This document shows positions 26,146 to 34,510 of a stretch of DNA of 64,000 nt, in pieces. The DNA is from CAYXAA01 sp964462985 (GTDB lineage: Bacteria > Pseudomonadota > Alphaproteobacteria > Rhizobiales > Stappiaceae). The stretch spans positions 62,001-126,000 of the forward strand of contig CAYXAA010000003.1 in NCBI GenBank assembly GCA_964462985.1, in the 5' to 3' direction. Below the pieces are notes generated by a model. That model ran no database searches. It had not been told where the DNA came from and saw nothing but the letters and a program-made list of their open reading frames with translations. Positions within the stretch are counted from its first letter, which is position 1; each line of letters starts with the position of its first letter. Position numbers and translations under genes: made by a program.

Positions 26146-26685
26146 CAGCCCGCCTGTTCAACCGCATCTTCGTGTCGTCCGGTGATCCTGACGACGGTTC
26201 CACGGCGCGCAAAAAGGCTTTCAAGTGTTCAAGCGGGCTTGCCGAGCTTGACCGCTCGCCGCCCCGATGTTCAAAGCCCCACACGCCCCCCGACCGCCCA
26301 GGAGACCGAGGAAAGGGGATGGCGAAAGTCCCCCGAGCGGTCGGTAGGCAAAATTTGCCCGCGAGATGGTAAACAAGGTGTTAACGATGGTTCACGAAGG
26401 CTGAAGACGCGCAGAATTCTGCGGATTCCATGATGCATTTCGCAATCTTTTCCGGCAATTTCGACCGGGTGCGTTAACGATTCGCGGCCACAGCCGGCGG
26501 TCTCGCCGCCTGGTGCCGGAACGTGGCCGACAAATGGTTCCGACGTCACGTCCGTGCGGCCCATTCGTCCGTGGATGGCCGCAAGGTTTCCCGCTTCGGT
26601 GGGAAGACGTGCGCACGCAAAGGCGTCACACTGGACCGCTCACGAAATGGAAGGATCCGGACTTAGAGCCGGAAAAAGACACAGC
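26146..26685. other. Control region between fliF and the divergent iron alcohol dehydrogenase
   Basis: These 540 bp hold no credible gene. They are less GC-rich than the flanks around 26.35-26.48 kb, where a CtrA-like box and a GGCAAA-A-TTTGCC inverted repeat (26347-26359) occur. Another GTTAAC lies at 26474-26479. I looked for a -24/-12 sigma-54 promoter facing fliF and found none with correct spacing. Confidence 0.6.
26370..26384 (-). promoter_or_regulatory. Candidate CtrA-binding box upstream of the fliF operon
   Basis: On the minus strand the site reads TTAA-CACCTTG-TTTA, one mismatch from the CtrA consensus TTAA-N7-TTAA. It lies about 225 bp upstream of the fliF start. In Caulobacter the fliF operon is an early CtrA-activated class that FlbD represses; the same logic is inferred here. 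Confidence 0.5.
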
Positions 26686-27831
26686 ATGGCGACCATCACC
26701 TACCTCACGCAGATCGAGTTCGAGCACGGCGCCCTTGCCGAGACGGAGAAGCTGGCGCGCGGGCTCGGCATCACCGCTCCGCTCATCGTCACCGACAAGG
26801 GTATCGCTGCCGCCGGTCTCCTTGACGCTGTAAAGGACGCCCTAAAGGGCTTCGGCGATCTCGACGTGTTCGACGATACGCCCTCCAATCCAACCGAAGC
26901 CGCAGCGCTTGCCGCCCTCGATGTGTTTCGCCGGGCGAACTGCGACGGCCTCATCGCGGTCGGCGGCGGCTCTCCGATCGACCTTGCCAAGGCCGTCGCG
27001 CTGCTGGCGACACATGACGGCCCGCTCGCCCGCTATGCGGCGATCGAAGGGGGGGTATCGCTGATCGGCACGGTCGCGCCGGTGATCGCCGTGCCGACCA
27101 CGGCCGGGACCGGCAGCGAGGTCGGTCGCGCCGCGTTGATCACGCTGGAGGACGGGCGCAAGCTCGGCTTCATTTCGCCGAACCTGATCCCGCGGATTGC
27201 GGTCTGCGATCCCGATCTGACGCTTGGGCTACCGTCCCGTTTGACGGCGGCAACCGGCCTCGATGCGATCTCGCATTGCGTCGAGACCTATCTCAGCCCC
27301 CGCATCAATCCTGTTGCCGAAGCGATCGCGCTCGACGGCCTGGAGCGCGCCGTCGGTCACATCCGCAAGGCCGTCGCCGACGGCAGCGACCGGACGGCCC
27401 GCTGGCAGATGATGATGGCCGCCCTCCAGGGTGGTTTGACCTTTCAGAAAGGGCTCGGCGCCATCCACGCCCTTTCGCACCCGCTCGGCGGCCTGAAGCG
27501 GGTATCGCTGCACCACGGCACACTGAATGCCATTTTGCTGCCTTTCGTGCTCGACTGGAACGAGCCGGCCTGCGCAGAAAAATACGCGGCCATCCGGGCG
27601 CGGCTGAACGTGCCGGCCGACATGCGGCTGTCGCGGTTCTTCGCCGATCTGAATGCGGACCTCGGATTGCCTGCAACGCTGGCCGAGATCGGGGTCCTGC
27701 GCAGTGACCTTGAACCGGTTGCCGAGGCGGCGGTGAAGGACCACTCCTCTGCCACCAATCCCCGACCCTGCACCGCAGCCGACTATCTTACCCTGCTCGA
27801 GGCGGCGCTCGGCGACGGCGGACGAATTTAG
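26686..27831 (+). CDS. Iron-containing (group III) alcohol dehydrogenase
   Basis: The 381-aa protein has the Fe-ADH features: GGGSPIDLAKAVALLATH for the nucleotide, VIAVPTTAGTGSEVGRAALI, and the metal ligands in DAISHCVETYLSP and GAIHALSHPLGG followed by LHHGTLNAILLPFVL. Such enzymes oxidise or reduce short alcohols, aldehydes or lactaldehyde-type substrates with NAD(P). Maleylacetate reductases also belong to this superfamily, but this one looks like the general alcohol type. The start MATITYL follows a weak GGAAAAAG site; the frame is open upstream without conservation. Confidence 0.92.
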   Translation: MATITYLTQIEFEHGALAETEKLARGLGITAPLIVTDKGIAAAGLLDAVKDALKGFGDLDVFDDTPSNPTEAAALAALDVFRRANCDGLIAVGGGSPIDLAKAVALLATHDGPLARYAAIEGGVSLIGTVAPVIAVPTTAGTGSEVGRAALITLEDGRKLGFISPNLIPRIAVCDPDLTLGLPSRLTAATGLDAISHCVETYLSPRINPVAEAIALDGLERAVGHIRKAVADGSDRTARWQMMMAALQGGLTFQKGLGAIHALSHPLGGLKRVSLHHGTLNAILLPFVLDWNEPACAEKYAAIRARLNVPADMRLSRFFADLNADLGLPATLAEIGVLRSDLEPVAEAAVKDHSSATNPRPCTAADYLTLLEAALGDGGRI

Positions 27832-27858
27832 GCTGAACGGCGCACCCGGGCGGCTCCT

Positions 27859-29004
27859 TCAGACAGCCGCCCCGAACCGCGCCGGCGTGAGTACGCCGGC
27901 GTCGACGCCGGCATCGGTGATATCGGCGGGCACGGCCTGCTCCCGCACCAGCGACGCGGCGAGCCGGGCGAGCGCCGGGGCGGTCTGGATGCCATAGCCG
28001 CCCTGACCCGCCAGCCAGAAGAAGTCCGCGACCCCGGGATCGTAGCCGACGACCGGCACCTTGTCGGCCACGAAGCTGCGCAGCCCGGCCCATTTGTTCT
28101 CCACCGCCCTGACCTGCAGGTCGAACGCTCGCTCAATCCGATCGATGGCGATGGCGATGTCAAGTTCCTCCGGCTGGGCGTCGCAAGGCGGCGACGGCGT
28201 CTCGTCGGCCGGCGACAGCAGCAGCCGCCCGGCATCGGGCTTGAGGTAGAACGCCTCGTCAATATCAACCACCATCGGCCATGGGGCCACCTCGACCCCG
28301 TCCGGCGCCGCAATCATGACGGCCGTGCGCCGCTTCGGTTGCAGACCGACCGGCTTTGCCCCGGCCTTCGCGGCGACCTCGTCCGCCCAGGCGCCGGCAG
28401 CGTTGATCACCACGTCGGCGAGTACGGTCCCGCACCGGGTTTCAATGTGCCAGCGTCCGTTGGCACGGTCGATCGCGAGCATCTCGCAATCGGTCATGAC
28501 CTGTCCGCCCGCCGCCCGTAAGTGCCGTAAATAGCCGTGATGCAGGCCGTGAACGTCGATATCCCGTGCGTCCGGCTCGTACACCGCACCGGCGACATAG
28601 TCTGTGCGCAGCAAAGGACACAGGCGGAGTGCCTCGGCCGCATCGACCCACTTCCCGGAGCCGTCGCCGGATACCGCCTTCTCCAGCGCGGCGAGCGAGG
28701 CACGCTGATCGGCGCGTCCGATCATGAGGACCCCGCGCGGCGTCAGCAGCGCATGCTCGGCGAAGCCGGCCGGCGGCGCATCGAAGAAACGAACCGATGC
28801 CCTCGATAATGCGCGAATAACGGGAGGGCCGTAGGTTTTGGAAAACAGCGCCGCGGAGCGGCCGGTGGTGTGATAGCCGGGGTGGCTCTCGCGCTCGATC
28901 AGAGCGACGCGATACGTTCCGGCAAGCTCGCTCGCCACGGAGGCACCGGCCATGCCGGCCCCCACCACGGCGATATTGACATCATTCAGCAGGTCCCGAC
29001 GCAC
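27859..29004 (-). CDS. FAD-dependent oxidoreductase, DAO family
   Basis: This 381-aa flavoprotein starts with a dinucleotide-binding motif (VNIAVVGAGMAGASVASELA) followed by YHTTGRSAALFSKTYG. It ends with the FAD-closing GLAGQGGYGIQTAPALARLAA-like stretch (read here as FFWLAGQGGYGIQTAPALAR). This DAO subgroup oxidises D-amino acids, glycine derivatives or D-hydroxyacids. I start at the GTG preceded by GGGGAGAG (VRRDLLNDVNIAVVG), since the upstream ATG lacks a ribosome site. It converges on the alcohol dehydrogenase with a 27-bp gap. The substrate is unknown. Confidence 0.88.
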   Translation of the reverse strand: MRRDLLNDVNIAVVGAGMAGASVASELAGTYRVALIERESHPGYHTTGRSAALFSKTYGPPVIRALSRASVRFFDAPPAGFAEHALLTPRGVLMIGRADQRASLAALEKAVSGDGSGKWVDAAEALRLCPLLRTDYVAGAVYEPDARDIDVHGLHHGYLRHLRAAGGQVMTDCEMLAIDRANGRWHIETRCGTVLADVVINAAGAWADEVAAKAGAKPVGLQPKRRTAVMIAAPDGVEVAPWPMVVDIDEAFYLKPDAGRLLLSPADETPSPPCDAQPEELDIAIAIDRIERAFDLQVRAVENKWAGLRSFVADKVPVVGYDPGVADFFWLAGQGGYGIQTAPALARLAASLVREQAVPADITDAGVDAGVLTPARFGAAV

Positions 29005-29118
29005 CTTGATCTCTCCCCTGCGAACGCTGAACAATCAGTAGCAGGCCGCAAGGGTAGCCGGAACGCCAAGCGTTGCGACGACATGGCGTGCAGCCGCGAG
29101 CACTGCGACACAGCCGCC

Positions 29119-29147
29119 TTGATGGTGCAATCTTAACATATTAATAA
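29119..29147 (+). promoter_or_regulatory. Possible promoter for the carboxymuconolactone decarboxylase-like gene
   Basis: TTGATG and TAATAA are spaced by 17 bp in the only AT-rich part of this divergent gap, 45 bp before the start at 29192. The -10 match is only moderate. The TTAA-N4-TTAA repeat at 29133-29144 overlaps it. Confidence 0.35.
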
Positions 29148-29191
29148 ATGGCGAAACGCCGCTCGGTGGAGCGCATGAAAGGGAGGCGTCA

Positions 29192-29572
29192 ATGTCCGAG
29201 GAATTCGACCGCGGCCTGGAGTTGCGCCGGGCGATGTTTGGCCCGGAAGGTGCGGAACACCAGCTTGATGCGGCCACCGACTTCACACGCCCAATGCAGG
29301 AATGGGTCACCAAGCAGTGTTTCGGCGAGGCCTGGCACCGGCCGGTGTTGGACCGCAAGACCCGCAGTCTGATCACGCTGGCGATGCTGGTCGCCATGGG
29401 GCGCAGCCATGAGGTCAAGATCCATACCCGCGGAGCCATTGCCAACGGGGTCTCCAAGGATGAGATCCGCGAACTGCTGATGCATTCGATCATCTACTGC
29501 GGCATCCCGATGGCGGTCGACGGTTTCCGCTCGGCGACAGAAGTGCTGAAAGATCTGGGGCTGGAACCGTGA
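29192..29572 (+). CDS. Carboxymuconolactone decarboxylase family protein
   Basis: The 126-aa protein matches the PcaC type: MSEEFDRGLELRRAMFG, TRSLITLAMLVAMGRSHEVK and IHTRGAIANGVSKDEIREL, then HSIIYCGIPMAVDGFRSA. PcaC decarboxylates gamma-carboxymuconolactone in the protocatechuate branch, but many homologues act on other lactones. It lacks the CxxC of AhpD peroxidase relatives. AAGGGAGG precedes the ATG. It overlaps the next gene (GTGA). With no other ortho-pathway genes beside it, the substrate remains open. Confidence 0.88.
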   Translation: MSEEFDRGLELRRAMFGPEGAEHQLDAATDFTRPMQEWVTKQCFGEAWHRPVLDRKTRSLITLAMLVAMGRSHEVKIHTRGAIANGVSKDEIRELLMHSIIYCGIPMAVDGFRSATEVLKDLGLEP

Positions 29573-30474
29573 GCGCTGACCAGGAAACGGTAGGCTTCAT
29601 CGGCATCGGCAACATGGGCACGCCGATGGCGCGCAACCTTGCGAAGGCGGGTTTTGCGGTTGTTGCCTATGACAGCGACCGTGCCAAGGCGGAAGCACTC
29701 GCCGCCGAAGGCAGCAGCCTCTCGGCCGCGCCGGATCTTGCGTCGCTCGGCGCCCGCTGCAGCGTTGTCGTCACCATGCTTCCTGACGGCGATGTCGTAC
29801 GTAAGGTGATGCTGGACGACAATGGCGACGGACTGGCTGCTTACCTCACGCCTGGCTCATTGCTGATCGACATGAGTTCAGCCGACCCGATCGGTACGCG
29901 CGCGCTCGGGCAGGCGCTTTCGGAAAAGGGAATCGGTCTCGTCGATGCCCCGGTCTCCGGGGCTGTGCCGCGCGCGATCGCCGGCACGCTCACCATCATG
30001 GTCGGCAGCGACGATCCCGCTCTTGTTGAACGGGCCCGCCCCGTGCTCGCGGGCATGGGCGAGAAGATCTTTGCCACCGGCCCGCTCGGTTCGGGCCACG
30101 CAATGAAAGCCCTCAACAATTACGTCGCCGCAGCCGGCTTCGCCGCCGCATCCGAAGCGCTCATCGCCGGCGAGCGCTTCGGTCTCGATCCGGCTACGAT
30201 GGTCGACATCATGAATGTTTCGACCGGCCGCAATTTTTCGACCGACGTGACGCTGAAACCGCATGTCGTCGATGGCGCCTTTGCCTCGGGCTTCGCCCTG
30301 GCGCTCCTCGCAAAGGACGTCAAGATCGCCGCCGACCTCGCCGACGGCCTCGGCCTGGATCTGCCGCTGGTCCGCACCACGAGCGCCCAGTGGCTGACGG
30401 CCCGTGATGACCTCGAGCCCGGCGCGGACAACACGGCAGCCTATAAGGCGTGGAAGACACGGTCGGCGCGATAG
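29569..30474 (+). CDS. NAD(P)-dependent beta-hydroxyacid dehydrogenase (HIBADH family)
   Basis: This 301-aa protein of the 3-hydroxyisobutyrate/tartronate-semialdehyde reductase family has GFIGIGNMGTPMARNLAKAG for the cofactor. The substrate motif is DAPVSGAVPRAIAGTLTIMV, and the catalytic lysine sits in GHAMKALNNY. It starts with GTG overlapping the previous stop, so the pair is translationally coupled. Its role beside a decarboxylase and upstream of the hpa genes is probably reduction or oxidation of a small hydroxyacid intermediate. Confidence 0.88.
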   Translation: MSADQETVGFIGIGNMGTPMARNLAKAGFAVVAYDSDRAKAEALAAEGSSLSAAPDLASLGARCSVVVTMLPDGDVVRKVMLDDNGDGLAAYLTPGSLLIDMSSADPIGTRALGQALSEKGIGLVDAPVSGAVPRAIAGTLTIMVGSDDPALVERARPVLAGMGEKIFATGPLGSGHAMKALNNYVAAAGFAAASEALIAGERFGLDPATMVDIMNVSTGRNFSTDVTLKPHVVDGAFASGFALALLAKDVKIAADLADGLGLDLPLVRTTSAQWLTARDDLEPGADNTAAYKAWKTRSAR

Positions 30475-30586
30475 GCAACACCGGCCGCGACGTTGCGGGT
30501 CACATCGGAGGTGCTGGGGGACCGGCGAACGACCCATGGCTCCGGCCCCTCCGTCAGGAGCGGACGGCTTGACTTGCCGGCTCCTT

Positions 30587-30602
30587 TGTTAACTTGTTAA
30601 CA
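30587..30602. promoter_or_regulatory. Perfect palindrome, probable operator of the hpa operon
   Basis: TGTTAAC-TT-GTTAACA is a perfect inverted repeat 25 bp upstream of the hpaF start. A TTGACT hexamer lies just upstream at 30569-30574. The position suits a repressor site at or past the transcription start. No regulator gene adjoins the operon. Confidence 0.6.
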
Positions 30603-30626
30603 GAACCTCTGGCGCGGGAGGACGAC

Positions 30627-31013
30627 GTGCCCCACTTCGAAGTTCACTATTCGGCCAATCTTGAAGAACGTGCCGATGTGCCGTCCTTGTGCGAGGCGAT
30701 CCGACAGGCCGCCCTTTCCACGGGCCATTTTGAGACGGGCGGCATCCGAGTCCGCGCCATCCGCTGCGACAGCTACGCCGTCGCAGACGCCCACCCTGAT
30801 AATGCTTTTGTGGACATATGGGTCAAGATCGGTGTCGGCCGCAGCGCCGAAGAGAAGAAGACCATCGGCAAGACCGTGTTCGACGCGGCGGCTCAATGCC
30901 TCGCCGCCCAGTTTGAAGCGCCGCATCTCGCCATGTCGCTCGAAATCCGGGAGATCAACCCGGAGCTGAGTTGGCGGAAGAATTCGATCCATCCGCGGCT
31001 GCGCAACACCTGA
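30627..31013 (+). CDS. hpaF: 5-carboxymethyl-2-hydroxymuconate delta-isomerase
   Basis: The 128-aa protein of the CHMI branch of the tautomerase superfamily isomerises 5-carboxymethyl-2-hydroxymuconate in the homoprotocatechuate meta-pathway. The GTG start at 30627 has GGGAGG at ideal spacing and puts proline second (initiator, then PHFEVHYSANL), which becomes the catalytic Pro-1 after Met removal. This decides the start against the longer frame. AIRCDSYAVADAHPDNAFVD and MSLEIREINPELSWRKNSIH fit the family. Confidence 0.93.
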   Translation: MPHFEVHYSANLEERADVPSLCEAIRQAALSTGHFETGGIRVRAIRCDSYAVADAHPDNAFVDIWVKIGVGRSAEEKKTIGKTVFDAAAQCLAAQFEAPHLAMSLEIREINPELSWRKNSIHPRLRNT

Positions 31014-31025
31014 CGGAGTTTCCTC

Positions 31026-32546
31026 GTGTCCGTGTTCGAAGACAATCTCAGGAAGGCTGAAGGCTTTCTCGCCCGCTTCCGTGACGCCGGCGTGCTTAAT
31101 CACATCGACGGCGCATCCGTGCCGGCCGCCTCCGGCGCTACGTTCGATTCAATCTCGCCCGTCGACCTGAAGCCGATCGCCAAGATCGCCAAGAGCGACG
31201 CCGCCGACGTCGACCGGGCGGCGCAGGCGGCCGAGGCTGCCTTCCCTGCCTGGCGCGCAATGGCCGGTGCGGAGCGCAAGAAGCTGCTCAACAGGATTGC
31301 TGACGCGATCGTCGCCCGCGCCGAGGAGATCGCCCTCATCGAGAGCATCGACACCGGCCAGGCGATCCGCTTCATGTCGAAAGCCGCCCTGCGCGGCGCA
31401 GAGAACTTCCGCTTCTTCGCCGACCGCGCGCCCGAGGCCCAGGATGGCCGGGCGCTGAGGGCCCCGAACCAGCTCAACATCACCTCGCGCCGGCCGATCG
31501 GCCCGGTCGGTATCATCACGCCGTGGAACACGCCGTTCATGCTGTCGACATGGAAGATCGCCCCGGCGCTCGCCGCCGGCTGCACGGTCGTCCACAAGCC
31601 GGCCGAGTTCTCGCCACTGACGGCCAAGCTTTTGGTCGAGATCGCCGAGGAGGCCGGACTGCCGAAAGGCGTGTGGAACGTCGTCAACGGCCTCGGCGAG
31701 GAGGCCGGGCGCGCGCTGACCGAACACCGGGCGATCAAGGCGATCGGCTTCGTCGGCGAGGGCCGCACCGGATCAATGATCATGGCTCAGGGCGCGCCGA
31801 CGCTGAAGCGGGTGCATTTCGAGCTCGGCGGCAAGAACCCTGTGATCGTCTTCGCCGATGCCGATCTGGAGCGGGCGCTCGATGCCGCCGTCTTCATGAT
31901 CTATTCCCTGAACGGGGAGCGCTGCACCTCGTCGAGCCGCCTCCTGGTCGAGGCCTCGATCTACGATGAGTTCACGGCGAAGGTTGCGGAGCGGGCCAGA
32001 GCGGTCAAGGTCGGACACCCGCTCGACCCGGCGACAGAAGTCGGACCGCTGATCCACCCCGTCCACGAGAAAAAGGTGCTGTCCTATTTCGACGTCGCCC
32101 GCTCCGAGGGCGCAACGATCGCCGTCGGCGGCGGAAAGGCCGACGGTCCAGGCGGCGGTTGCTATGTCCAGCCGACCCTGTTCACGGACGCGCGCTCCGA
32201 CATGCGCATCGCCCGGGAGGAGATTTTCGGCCCGGTGCTGACCGCGATGCCGTTTAAGGACGACGACGAGGCGGTGTCGCTCGCCAATGCCGTCGACTAT
32301 GGTCTGACCGCCTATCTTTGGACTTCGGACGTCACCAGGGCCCTCAGCCTGACGGACAAGCTCGAAGCCGGGATGATCTGGGTGAATTCGGAGAACGTGC
32401 GCCACCTGCCGACGCCCTTCGGCGGTGTCAAAAATTCCGGTATCGGCCGCGACGGCGGCGACTGGTCGTTCGACTTCTACATGGAGACGGTCAACACCGC
32501 CTTCGCGACCGCGCCGCACGCCGTCCCGAAGCTCGGCAAGCTCTGA
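31026..32546 (+). CDS. hpaE: 5-carboxymethyl-2-hydroxymuconate-6-semialdehyde dehydrogenase
   Basis: This 506-aa aldehyde dehydrogenase oxidises the ring-cleavage semialdehyde with NAD+. Catalytic Cys300 lies in NGERCTSSSRLL, the general base Glu266 in VHFELGGKNPVIVF, and Asn168 in TPWNTPFML. GFVGEGRTGSMIM is the cofactor segment, with the usual Ser replaced by Glu-Gly as in HpaE. It uses a GTG start with ACGGAG upstream and follows hpaF by 12 bp. Confidence 0.95.
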   Translation: MSVFEDNLRKAEGFLARFRDAGVLNHIDGASVPAASGATFDSISPVDLKPIAKIAKSDAADVDRAAQAAEAAFPAWRAMAGAERKKLLNRIADAIVARAEEIALIESIDTGQAIRFMSKAALRGAENFRFFADRAPEAQDGRALRAPNQLNITSRRPIGPVGIITPWNTPFMLSTWKIAPALAAGCTVVHKPAEFSPLTAKLLVEIAEEAGLPKGVWNVVNGLGEEAGRALTEHRAIKAIGFVGEGRTGSMIMAQGAPTLKRVHFELGGKNPVIVFADADLERALDAAVFMIYSLNGERCTSSSRLLVEASIYDEFTAKVAERARAVKVGHPLDPATEVGPLIHPVHEKKVLSYFDVARSEGATIAVGGGKADGPGGGCYVQPTLFTDARSDMRIAREEIFGPVLTAMPFKDDDEAVSLANAVDYGLTAYLWTSDVTRALSLTDKLEAGMIWVNSENVRHLPTPFGGVKNSGIGRDGGDWSFDFYMETVNTAFATAPHAVPKLGKL

Positions 32547-32618
32547 AACGCCCCGTCAGGGCACGCGTACCGCTTAGGATCGCAAGCGCAGTTTTCGTGA
32601 TCGAGGGAGGATCACCAG

Positions 32619-33599
32619 ATGCCGGTTCCGGCGCCCAATCTCTACCCGCCGTTCAACATCGTCCGGCTGAGCCACGTCGAGTTCGTCGTCACCGACCTCG
32701 CCGCCAGCCGTGCCTTCTACGTCGATACGCTCGGCCTCCAGGTCACCTATGAGGACGACGAAGGGATCTATCTGCGCGCCATGGAGGAGCGCGGCCACCA
32801 CTGCGTCGTCCTCAAGCGGGGCGAGCATCCTTACGCCAACGTCCTCGGCTTCAAGGTCTTCGCCGAGGAGGATCTCGACAAGGCCGAGACCTTCTTCTCC
32901 TCCAAAGGCCTGCCGACCAGCTGGGTCGAGCGGCCCTATCAGGGCCGGACGCTCAGGACGCAGGACCCGTTCGGCACGCCGCTCGAGTTCTACGCCAGGA
33001 TGGACCGTCTGCCGCCGATCCACCAGAAGTACAAGCTCTACCGCGGTGTGAAGCCGCTTCGCATCGACCACTTCAACTGCTTTTCGCCGGACGTCGATGC
33101 GTCGACCGCCTTCTACAACGAGATCGGCTTCCGCGTGACGGAATACACCGAGGACGAGGACTCAAAGCGGCTCTGGGCCACCTGGATGCACCGCAAGGGC
33201 AACATCCACGACATCGCCTTCACCAATGGCCGCGGCCCACGCCTGCACCACACCGCCTTCTGGGTGCCGACTCCGCTCAATATCATCGACCTGCTCGATC
33301 TGATGGCCACCACGGGTTACGTCCGCCATATCGAGCGCGGTCCCGGCCGGCACGGCATTTCCAACGCCTTCTTCCTCTACATCCGCGATCCCGACGGCCA
33401 CCGCGTCGAGATCTACTGTTCCGACTACCAGACTGTCGATCCGGATCTCGAGCCGATCAAGTGGGACCTAAAGGATCCGCAGCGCCAGACCCTCTGGGGC
33501 AATCCGGCGCCCCGCTCCTGGTTCGAGGAAGGCAGCCTCTTTCCGGACGCCGTGGTGCGCGAGCCGGAACTCAAGGCCCAACCGATCATCGCCCCCTGA
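32619..33599 (+). CDS. hpaD: Homoprotocatechuate 2,3-dioxygenase (extradiol, VOC type)
   Basis: This 326-aa extradiol dioxygenase opens 3,4-dihydroxyphenylacetate between C2 and C3. It is a vicinal-oxygen-chelate protein with an N-terminal module (LSHVEFVVTDLAASRAFYVD) and a catalytic C-terminal module. Likely iron ligands are His151 (RIDHFNCFSP), His211 (RLHHTAFWV) and Glu264 (HRVEIYCSDY), with His197 and Tyr254 as acid-base residues. Spacing matches the Brevibacterium/Arthrobacter enzymes. It is preceded by GGGAGGAT, and the 72-bp gap to hpaE shows no terminator. Confidence 0.96.
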   Translation: MPVPAPNLYPPFNIVRLSHVEFVVTDLAASRAFYVDTLGLQVTYEDDEGIYLRAMEERGHHCVVLKRGEHPYANVLGFKVFAEEDLDKAETFFSSKGLPTSWVERPYQGRTLRTQDPFGTPLEFYARMDRLPPIHQKYKLYRGVKPLRIDHFNCFSPDVDASTAFYNEIGFRVTEYTEDEDSKRLWATWMHRKGNIHDIAFTNGRGPRLHHTAFWVPTPLNIIDLLDLMATTGYVRHIERGPGRHGISNAFFLYIRDPDGHRVEIYCSDYQTVDPDLEPIKWDLKDPQRQTLWGNPAPRSWFEEGSLFPDAVVREPELKAQPIIAP

Positions 33600-33618
33600 G
33601 AGGACGGCCGCTAGATCA

Positions 33619-34509
33619 ATGGGATACGAAGCCATGACGACCCGACCGCGGCTTGCGACCTTCTCCGTCGCCGGCCAAATCCGCTACGGCCGCGTCACCG
33701 ACGGGGGAATCGTCGACCTCTCCGAGCGCTTCGGCGCCCGTTTTGCAACCCTGCGCGAGGCGGTCGCCGCCGGCGCCTTGCCGGAACTGGCGCAAAGCGG
33801 TGCCGATGCGCCTACTCATGCGTACGACGAGGTCGCCTTCGAGATCCCGATCCCGGCGCCGGAAAAGATCATCTGTGTCGGCGTCAACTATCCCGACCGC
33901 AACGATGAGTACAAGGACGGCCAGGCGCCGCAGACCAATCCGTCACTGTTCGTGCGCTTTCCGCGCTCCTTCGTCGGCCACGGGCGGCCAATCGTGCGCC
34001 CGAGGGCGTCCATCCAACTCGACTACGAAGGCGAGATCGCCGTCATCATCGGCAAGCCGGGCCGCCACATCACCGAGGCCGATGCGCTTGGCCACATCGC
34101 CGCCCTGACGCTGAGCAATGAGGGCACGATCCGCGACTGGGTCCGCCACGCCAAGTTCAACGTTACCCAGGGCAAGAACTTCGATTCCACCGGCGCGCTC
34201 GGACCATGGCTGGTGCCGTTCGAGGACGAAAGCCAGATCGCCGACATCCGGCTGACCACCCGTGTCAACGGCGAGGTCCGGCAGCAGGATCGCACCGGGC
34301 GGATGATCTTCGGCTTCCGCAAGCTCCTCGCCTATATCTCGACCTTCACTACCCTTGTCCCCGGCGACATCATCGTTACCGGCACGCCGACCGGCGCCGG
34401 TGCCCGGCTCGATCCACCGGTCTGGCTGAAGCCGGGCGACACCGTCGCGGTCGAGGCCGAAGGCATCGGAGTGCTGTGCAACACCGTCGTCGATGAAGGA
34501 GAGCATTGA
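33619..34509 (+). CDS. hpaG: Fumarylacetoacetate hydrolase family, probable HpaG decarboxylase/isomerase
   Basis: The 296-aa protein of the FAH family most likely converts 5-oxopent-3-ene-1,2,5-tricarboxylate to 2-hydroxyhepta-2,4-dienedioate. IICVGVNYPDRNDEYKDGQA and PSLFVRFPRSFVGHGRPIVR precede the metal Glu-x-Glu site (IQLDYEGEIAVIIGKPGRHI). WVRHAKFNVTQGKNFDSTGA and TGTPTGAGARLDPPVWLKPG follow. It is one domain, whereas enterobacterial HpaG is a duplicated two-domain protein. The start could also be the ATG at 33634. Operon position supports the role. Confidence 0.85.
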   Translation: MGYEAMTTRPRLATFSVAGQIRYGRVTDGGIVDLSERFGARFATLREAVAAGALPELAQSGADAPTHAYDEVAFEIPIPAPEKIICVGVNYPDRNDEYKDGQAPQTNPSLFVRFPRSFVGHGRPIVRPRASIQLDYEGEIAVIIGKPGRHITEADALGHIAALTLSNEGTIRDWVRHAKFNVTQGKNFDSTGALGPWLVPFEDESQIADIRLTTRVNGEVRQQDRTGRMIFGFRKLLAYISTFTTLVPGDIIVTGTPTGAGARLDPPVWLKPGDTVAVEAEGIGVLCNTVVDEGEH

Positions 34510-34510
34510 C

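Noticed and set aside
26340..26365. A possible sigma-54 (-24/-12) promoter facing fliF (GGGC...TTGC)
   Set aside because: The spacing between GG and GC is 9 rather than 10, and the element is better explained as a GGCAAA-A-TTTGCC inverted repeat.
26686..27831. The iron alcohol dehydrogenase as maleylacetate reductase completing the hydroxyquinol route
   Set aside because: Same superfamily, but it lies 34 kb from the dioxygenase and its sequence looks like the general alcohol dehydrogenase branch.
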